NCBI GenBank assembly: GCA_036023115.1
Contig: JAYKKT010000074.1
Coordinates: 10,786,501 to 10,850,500 of the forward strand
DNA from: Brasenia schreberi
Taxonomy: Eukaryota; Streptophyta; Magnoliopsida; Nymphaeales; Cabombaceae
Direction: 5' to 3'
Length of the DNA: 64,000 nt
The translations under genes were made by a program, and so were the position numbers. Below are positions 60,351-64,000 of the stretch, piece by piece. The notes under the pieces were generated by a model. It was given only the letters and a program-made list of their open reading frames with translations, was not told where the DNA came from and ran no database searches. Within the stretch, counting starts at the first letter, position 1; the number at the start of each line of letters is the position of its first letter.

Positions 60351-61289
60351 TAAGTTAATTATTAACATGACACAATATAGAGAACAATAACTACCACGAA
60401 CCAAAGTAGATGACCATACTTATTACAATATAAACTCTTATTTTTTAGTTTCGGTCAATTTCCTTTGTTTTCCATATCATACTATGACTCACTAAGTGTA
60501 TTAATTATTGTCACTAGGCGTACAAATGAGCGAATCTAGTTGAGATTAACTCCAGCCTATCTTGTTGAGCTGAAACCAAAACTCTGGTTGAACTTGACAT
60601 GTGAGAGAGCCGAGTTCGAACTTAGCAATACTTGGTTCGAGTCACTGGTGAGCACAATCGAGCATTATATATCTTTTATGTATAAAACGTACTTTCCTAA
60701 ATCAAGAAATTCACATTAACATGGCTCAATCACATTCCAAATTGGTGGAGGCTTTTGCCAGTCAGAAGCTCAATTAAGCCCATTGAGCTCAGTCTCAAAC
60801 CAAGCTTAATTGTGCTTGTGCATGAACTCTCACTAAGAAACAAGCCGAATGAGCTGAGTCACTCAAATGTAGCTCGTCCCAAGCTCTAATCTAGAGACTG
60901 AAGCTCGATGAAACTCGAGCTCGAGTTGGATCATTTCTTAGTCGACTGTTTCGGTTCTGGTATGATTCCGGTTCTGCAGAATCTAGAATCGGGACCGAAC
61001 CGAGTCCTCCCTGATTTCGGATCTGGTTCTAGCGGTTTCGGTTTCAATTGGTTCGAAACTGTACCAAATTTGAATCCTTGTGACATTACGCCGTACAAAC
61101 TTTATTCCAAGCATACTCCTTATCAAATATCTTATGACAATATACTCCTCTTTGGATTTAGCCTTTTTGGCTTCTCCAAATGCGTGTAAGAGGAAGTCAG
61201 CTGAGGTAAGAAAAGAGTTCTATGGTAAGCCAAAGAGAAAAGATCACCGTGAGGTAAATAGTAAAAGGAAGGGGGTAAAAATGTGATCA
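60351..61289. other. Upstream flank of eIF4G
   Basis: Contains a decayed CTCGAGCTCGAG-type repeat (60,515-60,930) and a GGTTCC-rich fragment (60,945-61,080). No gene seen before the promoter. Confidence 0.4.
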
Positions 61290-61296
61290 TATAAAA
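61290..61296 (+). promoter_or_regulatory. TATA box of eIF4G
   Basis: TATAAAA, followed by CT-rich leader sequence from about 61,385. A telo-box TTAGGGTTT (61628-61636), common near translation-machinery genes in plants, lies in the leader or its intron. Confidence 0.5.
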
Positions 61297-61447
61297 CGAA
61301 AGAGAAAACCCGACTCTTCTGTTTCCTCCCCGCTCTTGAAAACCTAACTTTTTCACCACTGTTCTCTTTTCTTTGTTAACTGTGTGAACTCTCTCTCTCG
61401 TTTATCGCTCTTCTTTTTCTATTGCATTTTCTCTCTCTCTCTCAACA

Positions 61448-61501
61448 ATGCCTTCTTCCTCGACCGCCTGGTGCATCCACGTCATGAATCCCGCCTATTA
61501 G
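61448..61501 (+). other. Upstream ORF in the eIF4G leader, 17 codons
   Basis: ATG at 61448 opens MPSSSTAWCIHVMNPAY and stops at 61501, wholly upstream of the probable leader intron (61526-61718) and of the main start. It would be in every transcript starting at the TATA box. Confidence 0.45.
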
Positions 61502-61760
61502 GCCTCTCTCTCTCTCTATCTAAAGGTGAGAATAATCGGAATCCATCTACATTTGTTCAATCTATCAAGATTTCTCCGCTAATCCAAACGATCTCCCTTC
61601 TTACCCGGAAAAACCACATCGCGCTTTTTAGGGTTTCGACTCCCTTCCTGCGTTTAGAGGCAAGGAGTCGCTTGTTTGGCTGGAATTGGTTACATCCATC
61701 TCGTCTTTCTGGCTGCAGAGAACAAGAACCGAACGGAGGGAGGCTGAAGAGTTCGGATTT

Positions 61761-63660
61761 ATGTCCCTCAATCAATCTCGGGTCGAAAAGAGCGAGCCCC
61801 ATATTCGTAAATCGGGAAGATCTAGTGGACCGGGCCAGCCGAGGGGTTACCAGTACGCGAATAGCGGAAAGGGCGGCGCCGGTGGCGCAGCCTCCTCCGT
61901 TCCCCCTTCTCCTTCTTCCAGTTCTTCATTGCCGTCCGCGAACGCCGAAAGGAGGTTATCTTTATTACTTACTTGATGCAATGGTTTGATGGGGAATTAA
62001 CTTTCTAGGGTTAGGCGGGCCTGGTCTCTGAATTAGATGCTTTGAAGTCATTGTATGTCGGATCTTGTTTTCATCTTGATGATTGAAACATAAAACATGG
62101 GGTTGCGAGATTGAAGTACTGGAGCGCGCCCGTATCTAAGTTCGTTTTATTAAGTTCTGGAACTTAAATGCTCTGAATACGTTTCTTAGAGCTCGTTTGC
62201 AATCGATTTTTACGTAAATTTGGTTGTGATGTTTCCGTTGATAACCGAAAATGGTTCAAGGTTTCACATATTATCTTCTTGAGTTTCAGATTGCGATATG
62301 CAAGTTCGTTTTGAAACCATCATGTACGAAGTTCCGTTCTATTGGTTACTGAGAAAGATTGGATGCAGAGTTGGGAAAGTGTGTGATTTGAGAATTAGAT
62401 TATGGGACTCGTAGTGCCTTATTGAGATCGTTTGGGAATCATTCCATGTGAAAATTCCCTACTTTTCTGTTGAGGATTGAAGAAAATTGGATTTAGCGTT
62501 TGCGTGGTAATTCATATTTTTGGAAGTAGTACCCTGTCGTAATAAGAAAAGATTGGATTTAGCCGAATCCTTGGAGTTTTGAGATTGCTGTCTATTGAAT
62601 TCCTTTAAAAACTTATATACGCAGATTTTGATGTATATATATATATATACATATTATGTTCGTCATAGGAAAACATCAGATTTAGCTGATTCCCTTTAGT
62701 TCTGAGATTGCAGTACTCTGCTTAAGTCAACTTTCTTTTGGTAGAAAGGAAATTTGTATTCTCGGGATTTGAGATCACTTTCTGTCTCTCCACATTGCTT
62801 CCCGGATACCACTTTGAGGGCGGACATTGTGGTGGTGATAGTAACGTTTAAGTGCAAACTTCTGGCATTTATGAAGATAGTCTTTGTTTCTTTTGTTTTT
62901 GATGAATTGGTTTAAAAGATACATAAAGTCTCGATAATCATATGGTGTTATTTATGAAAGTGAAAGCTTGCAGTTTGGAGTCTGGACTATGGATAAGCAA
63001 ATATGAGTGCCATATGTTTTAGTTTATGTTGGTAGGTGGGACCTTGTGAGTTCTTAGTATTAGTATATTTGTTTGTTTAATCTCTTTCAATTATTGCCAT
63101 TCTGTTCCTGCATGTTAACAGAAATAGTTCAGGCAATGGGGTGGGCAAGTGTATTTTCCTATAGAGACACGATCATGGTATTCTTGAATTCAATAATTCC
63201 TTTATTTAGGTGTATTTTCCTAATAGATACATCTTTTTTGTAGTTTAAAGAAGAATAATGGTGGGCAAGGAGGGCAATCAAGGGTGAACAATGTAGCAGC
63301 AAATCCTGAAGTTCATACAAGTCGAGGGGTGCAGAATGGCACTCTCTTGCATAACCAGCAGGCTGTGGCTCCTTTACCCGGTAACTGTGGATTCATTTTG
63401 TGTATACTAGGTTCACAATGCAATGTTTCAAAAGGAAAATAATTTTTAGGTGCTTAAATTGTGGAATCTTCTACATTGTTTGCATTTGTCAGTTATTGTT
63501 GCTGGGCGATTTTTTGTAGGAGCTACTGGTTCGACAAATACAGGTGTTATTAAGCAAGCTGATCATGCTATTCAGAAAGGTGCACAACCCTTACCTCGAC
63601 CTCCTCCAACTTCTTCCACTGCTAGACCACCAGGATCAGCATCAAATAATGCTCCATCCG
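61761..63660 (+). CDS. EIF4G: Eukaryotic translation initiation factor 4G, N-terminal exons (partial)
   Basis: Exons 61761-61954, 63244-63380 and 63520-63660 join in frame and give the first 157 residues; the gene continues beyond the window. The start MSLNQSRVEKSEPHIRKSGR, the Gly/Ala-rich then Ser/Pro-rich segment, SLKKNNGGQGGQSRVNN and a Pro-rich stretch (QPLPRPPPTSS) are the hallmark N-terminus of plant eIF4G. eIF4G is the cytoplasmic scaffold of the cap-binding complex, joining eIF4E, eIF4A, eIF3 and poly(A)-binding protein. The MIF4G core and eIF4E-binding site lie further on, outside the window. A leader intron (61526-61718, AAAG|GTGAGA to GGCTGCAG) is likely. Intron 1 of the coding part is 1,289 bp. 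No stop or frame break in the three exons. Confidence 0.85.
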
Positions 63661-64000
63661 GTATTGCTTAGTTTAATGCATTGAATTACTCCTTTTCTCT
63701 TTTCCAGTTGATTAACATTTTTTCACGGCATTTATGTCTTGCCTGTCCTGTACGTATGGTGCTGATTATATAATCTAATTCACTAGCGTGTAGGACTAAG
63801 GGTACATAGTTTTTGGATCAAATCAAGTATCCTGTCATATGTTTGTACACTACCGTAGTGTGTGCTTGTGCTTGTGCAGGATGATTTTGTGATTTATTTT
63901 TACAAACTTGTGGAGTAAGGTTACAGAACGGATTCATATATCTTATCATTATTATATTCAATTACATTCTCTATCACTTGAAGTTTTTCCTCTTTAATGA
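63661..64000 (+). other. eIF4G intron running out of the window
   Basis: Follows the donor GTATTG at 63661. No further exon compatible with the frame was found; the candidate acceptor near 63,880 leads straight into a stop. Confidence 0.5.

Noticed and set aside
61384..61989. 201-residue plus-strand ORF over the eIF4G leader
   Set aside because: It starts at a non-ATG codon, overlaps the eIF4G exon in another frame and shows no domain. The eIF4G frame is clearly the coding one.
63885..63960. Candidate next eIF4G exon after TTGTGCAG
   Set aside because: In the required phase it meets a stop codon within the first complete codon, so it is probably intronic.

Overview
The window is nuclear DNA from a flowering plant. 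It is AT-rich and holds only six recognisable protein-coding genes in 64 kb. These have plant-type GT-AG introns and match plant families: BOI-type RING ligase, FLZ zinc finger, bifunctional allantoin synthase and plant eIF4G. The rest is mostly degraded transposable elements and long CT/AT/GT microsatellites. I cannot name the species from sequence alone.

Layout. At the left edge (1-772, minus) lies the first exon of a CDC48C/NVL-type AAA ATPase. From 0.97 to 12 kb there are a small hAT-like element, a broken MULE/FAR1-type transposase, a minus-strand Ty1/copia LTR with its primer-binding site, a 1.07-kb TAA-type tract and AT-rich DNA without a convincing gene. A BOI-related RING E3 ligase follows (12,156-13,421, plus; its first exon was not found). 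From 13.4 to 30 kb there is only repeat DNA. It includes two CAGTGGCGGA-ended miniature elements, a 1,821-bp solo LTR inserted into a SINE with a perfect GGTGA duplication, and a stop-riddled copia pol. A compact FLZ gene lies at 30,931-31,245.

From 33.0 to 36.1 kb lies a nearly full-length but dead RTE-clade LINE (minus). A 3.17-kb non-autonomous hAT-like element follows (39,615-42,783). Then come a two-exon gene for a 56-residue membrane microprotein (46,767-47,062), the six-exon TTL/allantoin synthase gene (48,998-53,684), more SINEs, MITEs and microsatellites, and the 5' end of eIF4G (61,761-63,660, running out of the window).

The genes do not form a pathway or cluster. They are unrelated housekeeping or regulatory genes separated by repeats. 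The most informative observations are: an in-frame alternative acceptor in TTL that would delete its peroxisomal targeting signal; a truncated LINE in a TTL intron with a 20/21-bp target duplication; a dispersed tRNA-like SINE family (eleven candidate copies); a MITE family with ATTAGACATG ends; and datable nested insertions. I found no evidence for a wholly new biological system.
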